Positions 15,975-22,133 of a DNA stretch of 25,965 bases are shown here, piece after piece; positions within the stretch are counted from its first letter, which is position 1; every line of letters begins with the position of its first letter. Source of the DNA: a virus; IMG/VR virus record IMGVR_UViG_3300025695_000088, positions 1 through 25,965 of that record, one strand, 5' to 3'. The translations under genes and the position numbers were made by a program. The notes beneath the pieces were generated by a model. The model worked only from the letters and a program-made list of their open reading frames with translations. It was not told the origin of the DNA and searched no databases.

Positions 15975-16308
15975 CTATAATTTTGACTTGAAACAATCTC
16001 TCACCCTCCGCACCTGTTATCTCTTGTCTCTCTATATAGCCTCTCTTTTTTCCTTTAGTCTTTAAATAGAATATTGTTGCTGAGGTACTCCCATCTCCTA
16101 TTTGTTTATGTAATTGGCTCTCTGCAAAATCTAAAGCCACATTCTGTATCTCTTCTACCTGCTTAGCAAATTCAGGGTCATTATTTAGCCACTCATAAAA
16201 CGTAGTGCGACCTATTCCCACTTGTTTACAGGCAGTCGTTACAACTCCTAGACTTTTTTCTAGTGCTTGAATTATAGCATCCTTTTTAATGTGTTCGGTT
16301 TTGTTCAT
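15952..16308 (-). CDS. Terminase small subunit
   Basis: A 118-aa protein. Residues 22-42 (VTTACKQVGIGRTTFYEWLN) form a helix-turn-helix for binding the phage packaging site. A helical oligomer segment follows (FAKQVEEIQNVALDFAESQL), then STSATIFYLKTKGKKRGYIE (74-93), a segment typical of this small-terminase group. It overlaps the large subunit gene by 23 nt, the classic pairing. It should recognise phage DNA and load the large subunit motor. Confidence is high from motif plus neighbour. Confidence 0.87.
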   Translation of the reverse strand: MNKTEHIKKDAIIQALEKSLGVVTTACKQVGIGRTTFYEWLNNDPEFAKQVEEIQNVALDFAESQLHKQIGDGSTSATIFYLKTKGKKRGYIERQEITGAEGERLFQVKIIDEGSYDE

Positions 16309-17147
16309 TTTTTTAATGTTTCTCTTATAATCTTAGGTACTGCATTTTCCCAATTTATAGAATGATGCAACCTCTTATTAGTATCTCCCATAGGTTTAAT
16401 TATACAACACGATGGTGAGAATATAACAGTATAAAAAGACTTCACATACGTTCCATTATCTAAATAAATATCTGTCATACCTCCCTTATTCTTTTGAGTA
16501 GTCTTTTGAGTTAGAGATACCATTGGTATTGTTCCCATTAATAAACCTTTACTCTGTTCGTGTGTATATGTATTTACATCCTCATTAATTCTCCCTATAA
16601 ATTTAAATGGTCTCTTAGTACTACATATAAAACTATTCATACATTTTCGATATATAGTAGGCCTTTGTGCCATTCTATTGTTTTTACCTCCTATAAAATC
16701 ACCTCCCTGGGCCATAGATATAGTAGCGAAAGGTGTGTTTTTATAGAAATCCAATAAAGCTAAGAATACACTATCTAAGTTTTTAATTGTCTTAGGCTTT
16801 GTGTTATTCTCATTATATATACGATAGTTAAATCCGGTATAGTCATCATCCATTTGTATGAAGTACTCGTAGCCTTTTTCCTTTGCTATTTCAAAACACG
16901 CATTTCTTGCATAGACTATTGCCCTCCTATCTCCAAAATTATCTGCCTCATCAAATGTTTTAGATATTTTTTCTTTATTAAACATTTCTACATTGTCAAA
17001 ATTCTTATAATAATCATCGGACGTTTTATCCTCATTATCAATCACTATAATTATTTTTCCTGTGTAGCCGTGTTTTTTTAAAGTCTTAAACGTATGTACA
17101 TTGTTAGCCCTGCCGTGAGATAATATAAAAACTACAAAATTATCCAT
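16305..17147 (-). CDS. Glycosyltransferase, GT-A fold, TET-associated type (TAGT-like)
   Basis: A 280-aa protein. The N-terminus FVVFILSHGRANNVHTF carries the SHGRA box. YFIQMDDDYTGF (95-106) gives the DxD metal/sugar-nucleotide motif (D100-D102). GRINEDVNTY (185-194) fits the acidic catalytic site, and RLHHSINW (259-266) may be a late metal ligand. This is the layout of the TET-associated glycosyltransferases described from phages, which are thought to add sugars to modified pyrimidines in DNA. It overlaps ParB by 8 nt and the terminase small subunit by 4 nt. No TET/JBP dioxygenase or base hydroxymethylase gene is visible here, so the acceptor base, or even whether the target is DNA, is open. 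Confidence 0.72.
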   Translation of the reverse strand: MDNFVVFILSHGRANNVHTFKTLKKHGYTGKIIIVIDNEDKTSDDYYKNFDNVEMFNKEKISKTFDEADNFGDRRAIVYARNACFEIAKEKGYEYFIQMDDDYTGFNYRIYNENNTKPKTIKNLDSVFLALLDFYKNTPFATISMAQGGDFIGGKNNRMAQRPTIYRKCMNSFICSTKRPFKFIGRINEDVNTYTHEQSKGLLMGTIPMVSLTQKTTQKNKGGMTDIYLDNGTYVKSFYTVIFSPSCCIIKPMGDTNKRLHHSINWENAVPKIIRETLKK

Positions 17148-17862
17148 CTATTTCTGATAAATTTTCTATTGTATTGTAAACATTTACAAATCCTTTCTCT
17201 ATTGCTTTATCATAATCAATAATAACAAGTGCTGAATCCTCTATTAAGCATTGGCTCTCTTTATCACTATAAGCATAATAGTCTGCTATTTTAGAGTAAT
17301 TAAATTTTATATGTCTTGTTGCTGCAAGTCTCAAAAACTCTTTTATATCATCACTTATGTTTGACTTATTAATATCGTTTATAAGATCATTATATTTATT
17401 AATATCATAAAGTTCGTTTTCTTTTGGCTTTACTATTTTAGTCTCATATATTGGACTATCTATTTTCGTTGTATATTGATCATCATTTAAACTATTAAGT
17501 GCCGGCAAATCTACTCCCCAATCATTTAACTGTTGATGTTCCCATTCATTAGCTAGTACATCCCAATCCCACTCTCCAAAACCTGAATTGTCTTTAATAA
17601 GAAACTCCTTTTGTTGTTCCTCAGTAAGATCTTTTGCTTTTATTATATATACCTCCTCTAGGCCTGCTTGCTGACAAGCCTTGTATCTCATATTACCTCC
17701 AAGTATTACATTATCCTCATTTACTACGATAGGTCTAATCTCTAGCATCTCAGGAAATTCCTTTATACTTTTAACTAGCTTGTTGAATTTACTTTCTTTT
17801 ATAGATCTAGGATTTTCTGTATTTACTTTTATATCTCCTATTTTTACCTTGCTAATCTGCAT
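17140..17862 (-). CDS. ParB/sulfiredoxin-fold protein, probable DNA-modification partner
   Basis: A 240-aa protein. Residues 1-120 hold a ParB-type N-terminal domain: NPRSIKESKFNKLVKSI (17-33), RPIVVNEDNVILGGNMRYKA (43-62) with the GGNxR box, and then FGEWDWDVLANEW (95-107), a segment often seen in ParB domains joined to DNA methylases. Residues 139-240 form a second conserved-looking block (IYETKIVKPKENELYD; FLRLAATRHIKFNYSKIADY; SALVIIDYDKAIEKGFV). No methylase domain is present. It overlaps the glycosyltransferase gene by 8 nt. Proteins of this fold are frequent neighbours of phage base-modification enzymes, and some have nucleotide-binding or kinase activity. A part in DNA modification just before packaging is inferred. 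Confidence 0.72.
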   Translation of the reverse strand: MQISKVKIGDIKVNTENPRSIKESKFNKLVKSIKEFPEMLEIRPIVVNEDNVILGGNMRYKACQQAGLEEVYIIKAKDLTEEQQKEFLIKDNSGFGEWDWDVLANEWEHQQLNDWGVDLPALNSLNDDQYTTKIDSPIYETKIVKPKENELYDINKYNDLINDINKSNISDDIKEFLRLAATRHIKFNYSKIADYYAYSDKESQCLIEDSALVIIDYDKAIEKGFVNVYNTIENLSEIDG

Positions 17863-17871
17863 ATATAACGT
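17863..17871 (-). promoter_or_regulatory. Copy of 9-mer ACGTTATAT directly before the ParB start
   Basis: The minus strand reads TAATACGTTATAT followed at once by ATG (17862). The same 9-mer, or a one-base variant, lies just upstream of three other starts (13722, 3934, 2214). No Shine-Dalgarno site is visible. It may be an operator, a translation element or part of a phage promoter. Confidence 0.5.
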
Positions 17872-17872
17872 A

Positions 17873-18019
17873 TTAAAATTTATTTGTACTTATTATCTCA
17901 GGTAAACCAAATTCGTTTATCTCAATTCTTAGGTCTAAAGGTACACCACAATCTGGGTTTTCACATATAAAATTGTCTTTTGGATTGTCCTCTCCGCAAA
18001 CGCTACACTTATTTCTCAT
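17873..18019 (-). CDS. 48-aa zinc-ribbon protein
   Basis: Starts MRNKCSVCGEDNPKDNF and has C5-x2-C8, then C19-x4-C24 (CENPDCG), a compact zinc ribbon. It overlaps the DnaA-like gene by 11 nt and ends 10 nt before the ParB gene, so it fits the gap exactly. Such ribbons often contact nucleic acid or protein partners. Its role in this phage is unknown. Confidence 0.65.
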   Translation of the reverse strand: MRNKCSVCGEDNPKDNFICENPDCGVPLDLRIEINEFGLPEIISTNKF

Positions 18020-18425
18020 ATTCTTTTATTTGTTTGTCGTAATTCTCTTTTACTATCTTACTCACTTCTGAAAGGAAAGGTTCTCTTAATGCTTTAATGT
18101 CCTCAATAATCATATTTTGTTTTTCTATTATATCAGCTTTCTTATTCGTCAATACATTTAACCATTTATCTAGATCCTTATTGAACTTTCTATAATTGTT
18201 AAAATTATCCTTTGCATATAATGCAGTGCAGTGATCATAATTTTTGCCTCTACTCTTAAAATATCTCTCTATATCAGATAGTCTGAATTTCTTTGTATGA
18301 TACAACAAAAATACTACTAAGGAGCGAGCATCTACATACTCCTGTTTTCTTGTGTTCTTAAATATATCTAATCCTGATAATTCTTTTACTTTGTTTGCAA
18401 TCTGATCCGCCTCTTTTACTTTCAT
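18009..18425 (-). CDS. Protein resembling DnaA domain IV
   Basis: A 138-aa protein. Residues 25-75 (opening TRKQEYVDARSLVVFLLY, then FRLSDIERYFKSRGKNYDH and CTALYAKDNF) follow the layout of the DnaA C-terminal DNA-binding domain: R-x(5)-V-x2-R start, helix-turn-helix, and a GRxHTTVLHA-like signature seen here as SRGKNYDHCTALYA. In DnaA this domain reads the DnaA box. No AAA+ domain is present, so the protein could bind origin sites without ATP control or block host DnaA. Residues 85-138 form a charged helix. The match is by eye and moderate. Confidence 0.55.
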   Translation of the reverse strand: MKVKEADQIANKVKELSGLDIFKNTRKQEYVDARSLVVFLLYHTKKFRLSDIERYFKSRGKNYDHCTALYAKDNFNNYRKFNKDLDKWLNVLTNKKADIIEKQNMIIEDIKALREPFLSEVSKIVKENYDKQIKEYEK

Positions 18426-18640
18426 AATCTTTTACTCAATTTAATTAATTCCTCGTAGGTCATATTTCTAACCCTACGTCTTGCTTCTTTATTTGTTAAT
18501 TGTTTTAATATATCCTTTCTTAATAATCTTTTATGTTCTTTCTGAGTAGGATTGTATAATTTACTATTCTTTATCTTACCTGTCTTATGGTTAGCATTTA
18601 TTAATACTTTCTCAGGTATTGGTATGTATTTAATACCCAT
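18422..18640 (-). CDS. 72-aa basic protein, unknown
   Basis: Rich in lysine and arginine, with a helical C-terminal half (RRRVRNMTYEELIKLSKRL). It may bind DNA or RNA. It starts directly after the 39-aa basic ORF and ends with a 4-nt overlap into the DnaA-like gene, so the three are likely made together. No family recognised. Confidence 0.58.
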   Translation of the reverse strand: MGIKYIPIPEKVLINANHKTGKIKNSKLYNPTQKEHKRLLRKDILKQLTNKEARRRVRNMTYEELIKLSKRL

Positions 18641-18760
18641 TTACTTTTTTAAATTTTTGTGAATCTTACTGCTAAATTGTTTCCTTTTAGGTTTTCTTTT
18701 TTTAACCTCTTTGATCCAATCATTTAAACTGTCTTTAGGTGTGTAAGGTATAAATCTCAT
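18641..18760 (-). CDS. 39-aa basic protein, unknown
   Basis: The ATG overlaps the nuclease stop (ATGA) and the TAA abuts the next ATG with no gap, so it fits exactly between two genes. The protein is strongly basic (WIKEVKKRKPKRKQFSSKIH), which suggests nucleic-acid binding. No family recognised. Confidence 0.55.
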   Translation of the reverse strand: MRFIPYTPKDSLNDWIKEVKKRKPKRKQFSSKIHKNLKK

Positions 18761-19530
18761 AATGTACCCTCTAAATAATAATCGTCTATATCTAATCCAT
18801 CCACAAAGAAAGCCTCATATGTTTTAATAGCGGCCTCTACCTTTTGCTCTCCTGATAGATAAAACTCCTCTGAGCAATGATATACACCTATATCTAAACT
18901 CTTCTTGTCAATAGCTATAAACTTGAATTGATCATATGTCATTCCAAATAACTGGCAATAAAGATAGCATTGCATATCGTATGAATTTTTATAAGCACTG
19001 TATTTAAAACTTTTTATGTCAATAGTCGTTTTTAAATCTACGATCATATCCTTACATAATACATCTGCTTTTCCTCTGAAAGGGTACCCTTTTACTAATC
19101 CAATAGCAGGATGCTCAAAATTACAATTCGTTATATAAGATCTTGCAGTCTCATTCTTATAAAAAGCATCTGCTAATCTCTCAGCATCTCTCTTCTCTTT
19201 TTTAGTGAATACCTTATCGTGTTCCTTTTTAGCTTCCTGATATGCTTTTGCATTCTTACTTTCTACATTAACAAAGATCTGTTTCTCGAATACCTCAGGT
19301 TCCAATATAGCAGTATGGAATAACCATCCATCTCTCAGGGCCTGACTGCTTGCACTTCCGTACTGAGTAACATATTTATAAGTCTTAGGACTATCAATAA
19401 GCATTTTAGCATTTGAACTACTCAAAGCTGCCTTTCCTAAATACCCATAATAAAATTCGTCATCCTCCATCTCTTTGAGGATCTTATCCATTTTCCACTC
19501 TTTACCGTCTAATAATTTAATTGTCTCCAT
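18757..19530 (-). CDS. PDDEXK-like exodeoxyribonuclease (ExoVIII/RecE-type)
   Basis: A 257-aa protein that matches the phage ExoVIII-like PDDEXK group (DUF3799). LSSSNAKMLIDSPKTYK (36-52) is the usual opening. GWLFHTAILEP (68-78) holds the conserved histidine H72. GKADVL gives D156, VDLKT gives D165 and K167, and YDMQCYLY gives Q187, together the RecB-type metal centre. It should resect DNA ends 5' to 3' to produce 3' tails for recombination. A RecT or Red-beta annealing partner would be expected beside it but is not visible in this window. The OB-fold proteins may partly serve instead. Confidence 0.82.
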   Translation of the reverse strand: METIKLLDGKEWKMDKILKEMEDDEFYYGYLGKAALSSSNAKMLIDSPKTYKYVTQYGSASSQALRDGWLFHTAILEPEVFEKQIFVNVESKNAKAYQEAKKEHDKVFTKKEKRDAERLADAFYKNETARSYITNCNFEHPAIGLVKGYPFRGKADVLCKDMIVDLKTTIDIKSFKYSAYKNSYDMQCYLYCQLFGMTYDQFKFIAIDKKSLDIGVYHCSEEFYLSGEQKVEAAIKTYEAFFVDGLDIDDYYLEGTL

Positions 19531-19729
19531 ATAGTCTAAAAATTAATTGTTTAAGTATTTTATTGTTTGTTATTACTCCTCTATTATTGTTTGGCAATTC
19601 GTACATCACATACCATTGTCCTGTATGTTTATCATTATCACAGGAGGTAAAATCTCCCTTTACATAATTATAATAATGCTCATATTCTATTTTCTCAAAT
19701 CCTAAGTCTTTTAAATCGTTCTCTGTCAT
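19517..19729 (-). CDS. 70-aa phage protein, unknown
   Basis: Starts MTENDLKDLGFEKIEYEHYY, has mixed alpha/beta character, and contains a GQWYVMYELPNNNRGV strand pair. It looks like one of many small phage proteins with the MTENDLKxLGF opening, from memory, with no known activity. It overlaps the helix-turn-helix gene by 4 nt and the nuclease gene by 14 nt. Confidence 0.55.
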   Translation of the reverse strand: MTENDLKDLGFEKIEYEHYYNYVKGDFTSCDNDKHTGQWYVMYELPNNNRGVITNNKILKQLIFRLYGDN

Positions 19730-19989
19730 AATTTACTTTTTATTTCTATCTCACATCCTATGAAAGGCATCTCGTACCATATATTGCTTTCCTTTAATAA
19801 GGCCTCAATTCTTAATATATCTACCTCATCAAATACAAGTACCCTCTCTACTATCTTAATCTCAGGAGGTTCAGGCTTTTGATATTTCATTGCCCTATAT
19901 CTTACGTTCTCCTTTTTAAGTTTATACTTATCGGCTATCTCCTGAGGAGTTAATCCTGTTTTATAATAATCAAATTCTAAGTCTGTCAT
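19726..19989 (-). CDS. Small helix-turn-helix protein
   Basis: An 87-aa protein with LTPQEIADKYKLKKENVRYR at residues 13-32, a clear helix-turn-helix of the type that recognises DNA or primes a resolvase/sigma-4-like contact. The C-terminal half is acidic and hydrophobic (ERVLVFDEVDILRIEALL) and may dimerise. It is linked to both neighbours by ATGA overlaps. A local transcription regulator is the simplest reading, but the target is unknown. Confidence 0.6.
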   Translation of the reverse strand: MTDLEFDYYKTGLTPQEIADKYKLKKENVRYRAMKYQKPEPPEIKIVERVLVFDEVDILRIEALLKESNIWYEMPFIGCEIEIKSKL

Positions 19990-20297
19990 AATCCTAAATT
20001 GTTTTTAATTTCTAACTTCTTAATCTTTTGCTCTAGTTCATCTATTCTCTCATCTGATTTTCTTGCTCTCTCTACCGCTCTCACTTTATCAGCTAAACTC
20101 TCAGAGATAATCCTATCAAAAGAGAACCTCTCATCCTCTAGTGCTTGAATATATCTTAGTTGTCTAAATAAAGCATCCTCAAAGGCCTTTAATTCTTTAC
20201 TATCAGATTTCTTAGTCCACTTCAATATAAGAGACAATAGCATCTCCATATCTGCATTGTTCTGCAGTTCTAATAAATTACGATCAACTTTATACAT
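19986..20297 (-). CDS. 103-aa coiled-coil protein, unknown
   Basis: Helical and highly charged throughout. Residues 55-103 (for example RAVERARKSDERIDELEQKI) show heptad spacing typical of a coiled coil. A 48-nt A/T-rich gap precedes it and contains only a weak promoter-like TATCTTTA. Its stop overlaps the next ATG by 4 nt. No family recognised. Confidence 0.58.
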   Translation of the reverse strand: MYKVDRNLLELQNNADMEMLLSLILKWTKKSDSKELKAFEDALFRQLRYIQALEDERFSFDRIISESLADKVRAVERARKSDERIDELEQKIKKLEIKNNLGL

Positions 20298-20345
20298 CTG
20301 TCTTAATTTTGCATAAAGATATTAAAAATATTTAATTATTAAAAT

Positions 20346-20603
20346 TTATTTTGTAGAATTTTCAAACCATTTTGGCTCTTTAAAATCCTGAACTTCTTTA
20401 TTCCTTAGATCTCTTACGTATTGGATCTCTCTCTCTATATAATCCTTTGCTTTTAAAAGATCTTGTAACTCGTCATCTTTTTTTCCTGCCCTAGTGATGT
20501 ACTTAATTACATTGCCCCTGTTAAAATTTAATTTATAATCCTGAACAAAGTCGATCACATCATAATCTCCTGTTGATTCGTAGTGTATTGCGTTACCTCT
20601 CAT
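20346..20603 (-). CDS. DUF3310-like protein (possible nucleotide kinase-like family)
   Basis: An 85-aa protein with the DUF3310 pattern: HYESTGDYDVIDFVQDYKL (7-25), then NRGNVIKYITRAGKKDD (28-44), then a helix with LLKAKDYIEREI (49-60). Family members are small proteins common in phages, sometimes labelled nucleotide-kinase-like, but I know of no firm function. It overlaps the gene before it by 11 nt and sits inside the early cluster, in line with a DNA-metabolism or host-takeover role. Confidence 0.75.
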   Translation of the reverse strand: MRGNAIHYESTGDYDVIDFVQDYKLNFNRGNVIKYITRAGKKDDELQDLLKAKDYIEREIQYVRDLRNKEVQDFKEPKWFENSTK

Positions 20604-21009
20604 TGCTATTAATTATTGCTGCTTGTTCCTCTTTTAATAAGTAAACAATTTTGTTTATTTTTTTCTTACTCCATAAAGTAGTATAAGGACAATATAATTC
20701 TTTTGTCTCCGTTAATTCGATGTCATTTAACCAAAACATATAATTTGCTTTCGGATCATTTACAAAATACAATTTGACTATATCCTGATCCATACTCATT
20801 AATTTGTCATATTTTAGTTTTTCTAACATCTTAGTTTCATAATACTTTTTTCTGAATTTCATTTCCATTACGCAAGGTTTACCTTTTGGGGTTAATCCCT
20901 TTGCATCGTAATGTTCGTACCCATCTCCTGACCATTCAAGTTGCCAACCGTCTAAATTCAATATCTTAACTACTGCCTGTTCAAGTTCGTGTACTTTATT
21001 TATGGTCAT
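20593..21009 (-). CDS. Putative PD-(D/E)xK nuclease
   Basis: A 138-aa protein. D35 in YDAKG is followed after a strand-turn by E49-M-K51 in CVMEMKFRKKYYETK, which fits the D-(x)n-ExK core of restriction-like or Holliday-junction-type nucleases. A lysine-rich helix follows (MLEKLKYDKLMSM), with a later strand KLYFVND, as in that fold. A resolvase or VRR-NUC-like role in phage DNA processing is possible. This is inferred from motif spacing alone; no family was recognised with certainty. Confidence 0.45.
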   Translation of the reverse strand: MTINKVHELEQAVVKILNLDGWQLEWSGDGYEHYDAKGLTPKGKPCVMEMKFRKKYYETKMLEKLKYDKLMSMDQDIVKLYFVNDPKANYMFWLNDIELTETKELYCPYTTLWSKKKINKIVYLLKEEQAAIINSNER

Positions 21010-21010
21010 T

Positions 21011-21223
21011 CTATTGTTTTAGGAAAAATTCATTTAATTCAGAAATCCATCTTTTGATCTCTCTAGGATTGCAAGTACAGGGCTTATAAAATTTGTGATT
21101 AAAATATTTAGCGTGTAACCTACATATCAGATCAAACTCTTCAGCTTGCAATCTATCCTTAGTATTTTCTCTAAACTTTTGCCACATTAAGTGGTCCTCT
21201 TTACTCATCTCTGTATATTCCAT
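21011..21223 (-). CDS. 70-aa protein with CTC motif, unknown
   Basis: Charged helical protein with KPCTCNPREIKRWISELN at residues 47-64. The two close cysteines could bind metal but lack a second pair. Two starts are possible: ATG at 21223 (23-nt overlap with the gene before) or ATG at 21208 (MSKEDHL, 8-nt overlap). The second fits local spacing slightly better. The gene ends 1 nt before the next start. Function is unknown. Confidence 0.55.
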   Translation of the reverse strand: MEYTEMSKEDHLMWQKFRENTKDRLQAEEFDLICRLHAKYFNHKFYKPCTCNPREIKRWISELNEFFLKQ

Positions 21224-21371
21224 TTCTATCTATTATTATGTTATTTAATTTTTCTTTTCGTTTCTCACATCCGCAGGATTTGTAGCCTAGTAAATCTACT
21301 ACAATCTTTTTAGTTAGCCATTTTATCCCCGTCCAAGTCGTAATTTTCTCTATAATATTTCCTAATCTCAT
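21201..21371 (-). CDS. 56-aa phage protein with CGC motif, unknown
   Basis: The start at 21371 gives MRLGNIIEKITTWTGIKWLT, and YKSCGCEKRKEKLNN follows. This pattern of an amphipathic helix and then CGCxKRKEKLN is one I associate with small conserved proteins of Bacteroidota phages. An in-frame ATG at 21407 would add 12 lysine-rich residues and deepen the overlap with the preceding ORF, so I prefer 21371. It overlaps the gene upstream by 62 nt in another frame and the gene downstream by up to 23 nt. Function is unknown. Confidence 0.65.
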   Translation of the reverse strand: MRLGNIIEKITTWTGIKWLTKKIVVDLLGYKSCGCEKRKEKLNNIIIDRNGIYRDE

Positions 21372-21465
21372 TTTCTTTTTTGCTTTTAGTTGAATATTTT
21401 TTATCATTTACTTTCCATCCTGTTATCGGATGTATGTTCTCTTGTAATAATTCTTTTAGTGTCAT
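21310..21465 (-). CDS. 51-aa phage protein, unknown, overlaps the next gene
   Basis: The ATG (21465-21463) overlaps the stop of the sigma-like gene as ATGA, which strongly suggests coupled translation. The sequence begins MTLKELLQENIHPITGWKVN and is rich in lysine and glutamate (YSTKSKKENEIRKYYREN). The HPITGWK and STKSKKE segments look like a conserved small phage family, from memory. The last 62 nt overlap the next gene in a different frame. Function is unknown. Confidence 0.6.
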   Translation of the reverse strand: MTLKELLQENIHPITGWKVNDKKYSTKSKKENEIRKYYRENYDLDGDKMAN

Positions 21466-21944
21466 TTAATAATACTCTTTAAATGTTTTTTAACTTTTCG
21501 ATATGTGTTATAAAGTGAGTAATAACTGATTTTTGTTTTATCACTTAATCCCTGAAAACTTTCTCCTGAATCTATTAATTCAAATATCTTTTTATCATAC
21601 CAATATAAACTCTCTAATTCTGTTGTTAGCTTCTCAAATAGTTTATCATAATCTATATGCTCTTCCTGTGTTAGATCCTTTGTTATCTCATCTAGCCCTA
21701 GTATATCGACTTTCTTTTCCTTTCTTTTAAGATCTAAAAATAAAGTGTAAAGCGTTCTATATATGTAATAGTAATTTACCTCATTGTCATTGTACATCAC
21801 ATCAGTTCCACCCTCTGAGATTTTACCAATCTTATAATACATCTCTTGCACTAAGTCCTCAGCTGTATCAGGATTAACTCCAAAACTTTTAACTATATCG
21901 CACCAATCATTATGTTTTTTAAATAGTATCTCTAATATCTCCAT
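21462..21944 (-). CDS. RNA polymerase sigma-factor-like protein
   Basis: A 160-aa protein. I chose the ATG at 21944 (MEILEILFKK) over an upstream ATG at 21974, because it gives a 13-nt overlap with the previous gene and a better sigma-like N-terminus. Residues 1-75 resemble sigma region 2, with the hallmark NPDTAEDLVQEMYYKI (24-39) and LYTLFLDLKRK (65-75). Residues 115-160 resemble region 4, a helix-turn-helix ending in SYYSLYNTYRKVKKHLK. The ECF-like layout suggests that it redirects host RNA polymerase to phage promoters, or only binds DNA as a regulator. The region-4 motif is weak. The call rests mainly on the TAEDLVQE box. Confidence 0.65.
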   Translation of the reverse strand: MEILEILFKKHNDWCDIVKSFGVNPDTAEDLVQEMYYKIGKISEGGTDVMYNDNEVNYYYIYRTLYTLFLDLKRKEKKVDILGLDEITKDLTQEEHIDYDKLFEKLTTELESLYWYDKKIFELIDSGESFQGLSDKTKISYYSLYNTYRKVKKHLKSIIK

Positions 21945-22123
21945 ACAGTAATATGTAAACCGACTAACAAGCACATAATTGTAACTTGTTGATAAAAATC
22001 TTCGTCGTCCACATTGTCACTGTCTGGTTCTAAGTTGGGATTGTAATATAAGAATCCTAGTGATAAACCATAAATTGGTATCGCCTGAATGTTTACTCCT
22101 ATACTACCAAAGTCAATATTCAT
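21932..22123 (-). CDS. 63-aa protein with hydrophobic C-terminus, unknown
   Basis: Starts 10 nt after the helicase stop. The N-terminal half is neutral (FGSIGVNIQAIPIYGLSLGF) and the middle is acidic (DSDNVDDED). The last 20 residues are hydrophobic (TIMCLLVGLHITVW), perhaps one membrane segment. Its end overlaps the sigma-like gene by 13 nt. I do not recognise a family with certainty. Confidence 0.6.
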   Translation of the reverse strand: MNIDFGSIGVNIQAIPIYGLSLGFLYYNPNLEPDSDNVDDEDFYQQVTIMCLLVGLHITVWRY

Positions 22124-22133
22124 ATTTCATAAA

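Noticed and set aside
20298-20345. Promoter before the 103-aa coiled-coil gene
   Set aside because: TATCTTTA resembles the -7 element with one mismatch, but no TTTG or TTG lies at the right distance upstream.
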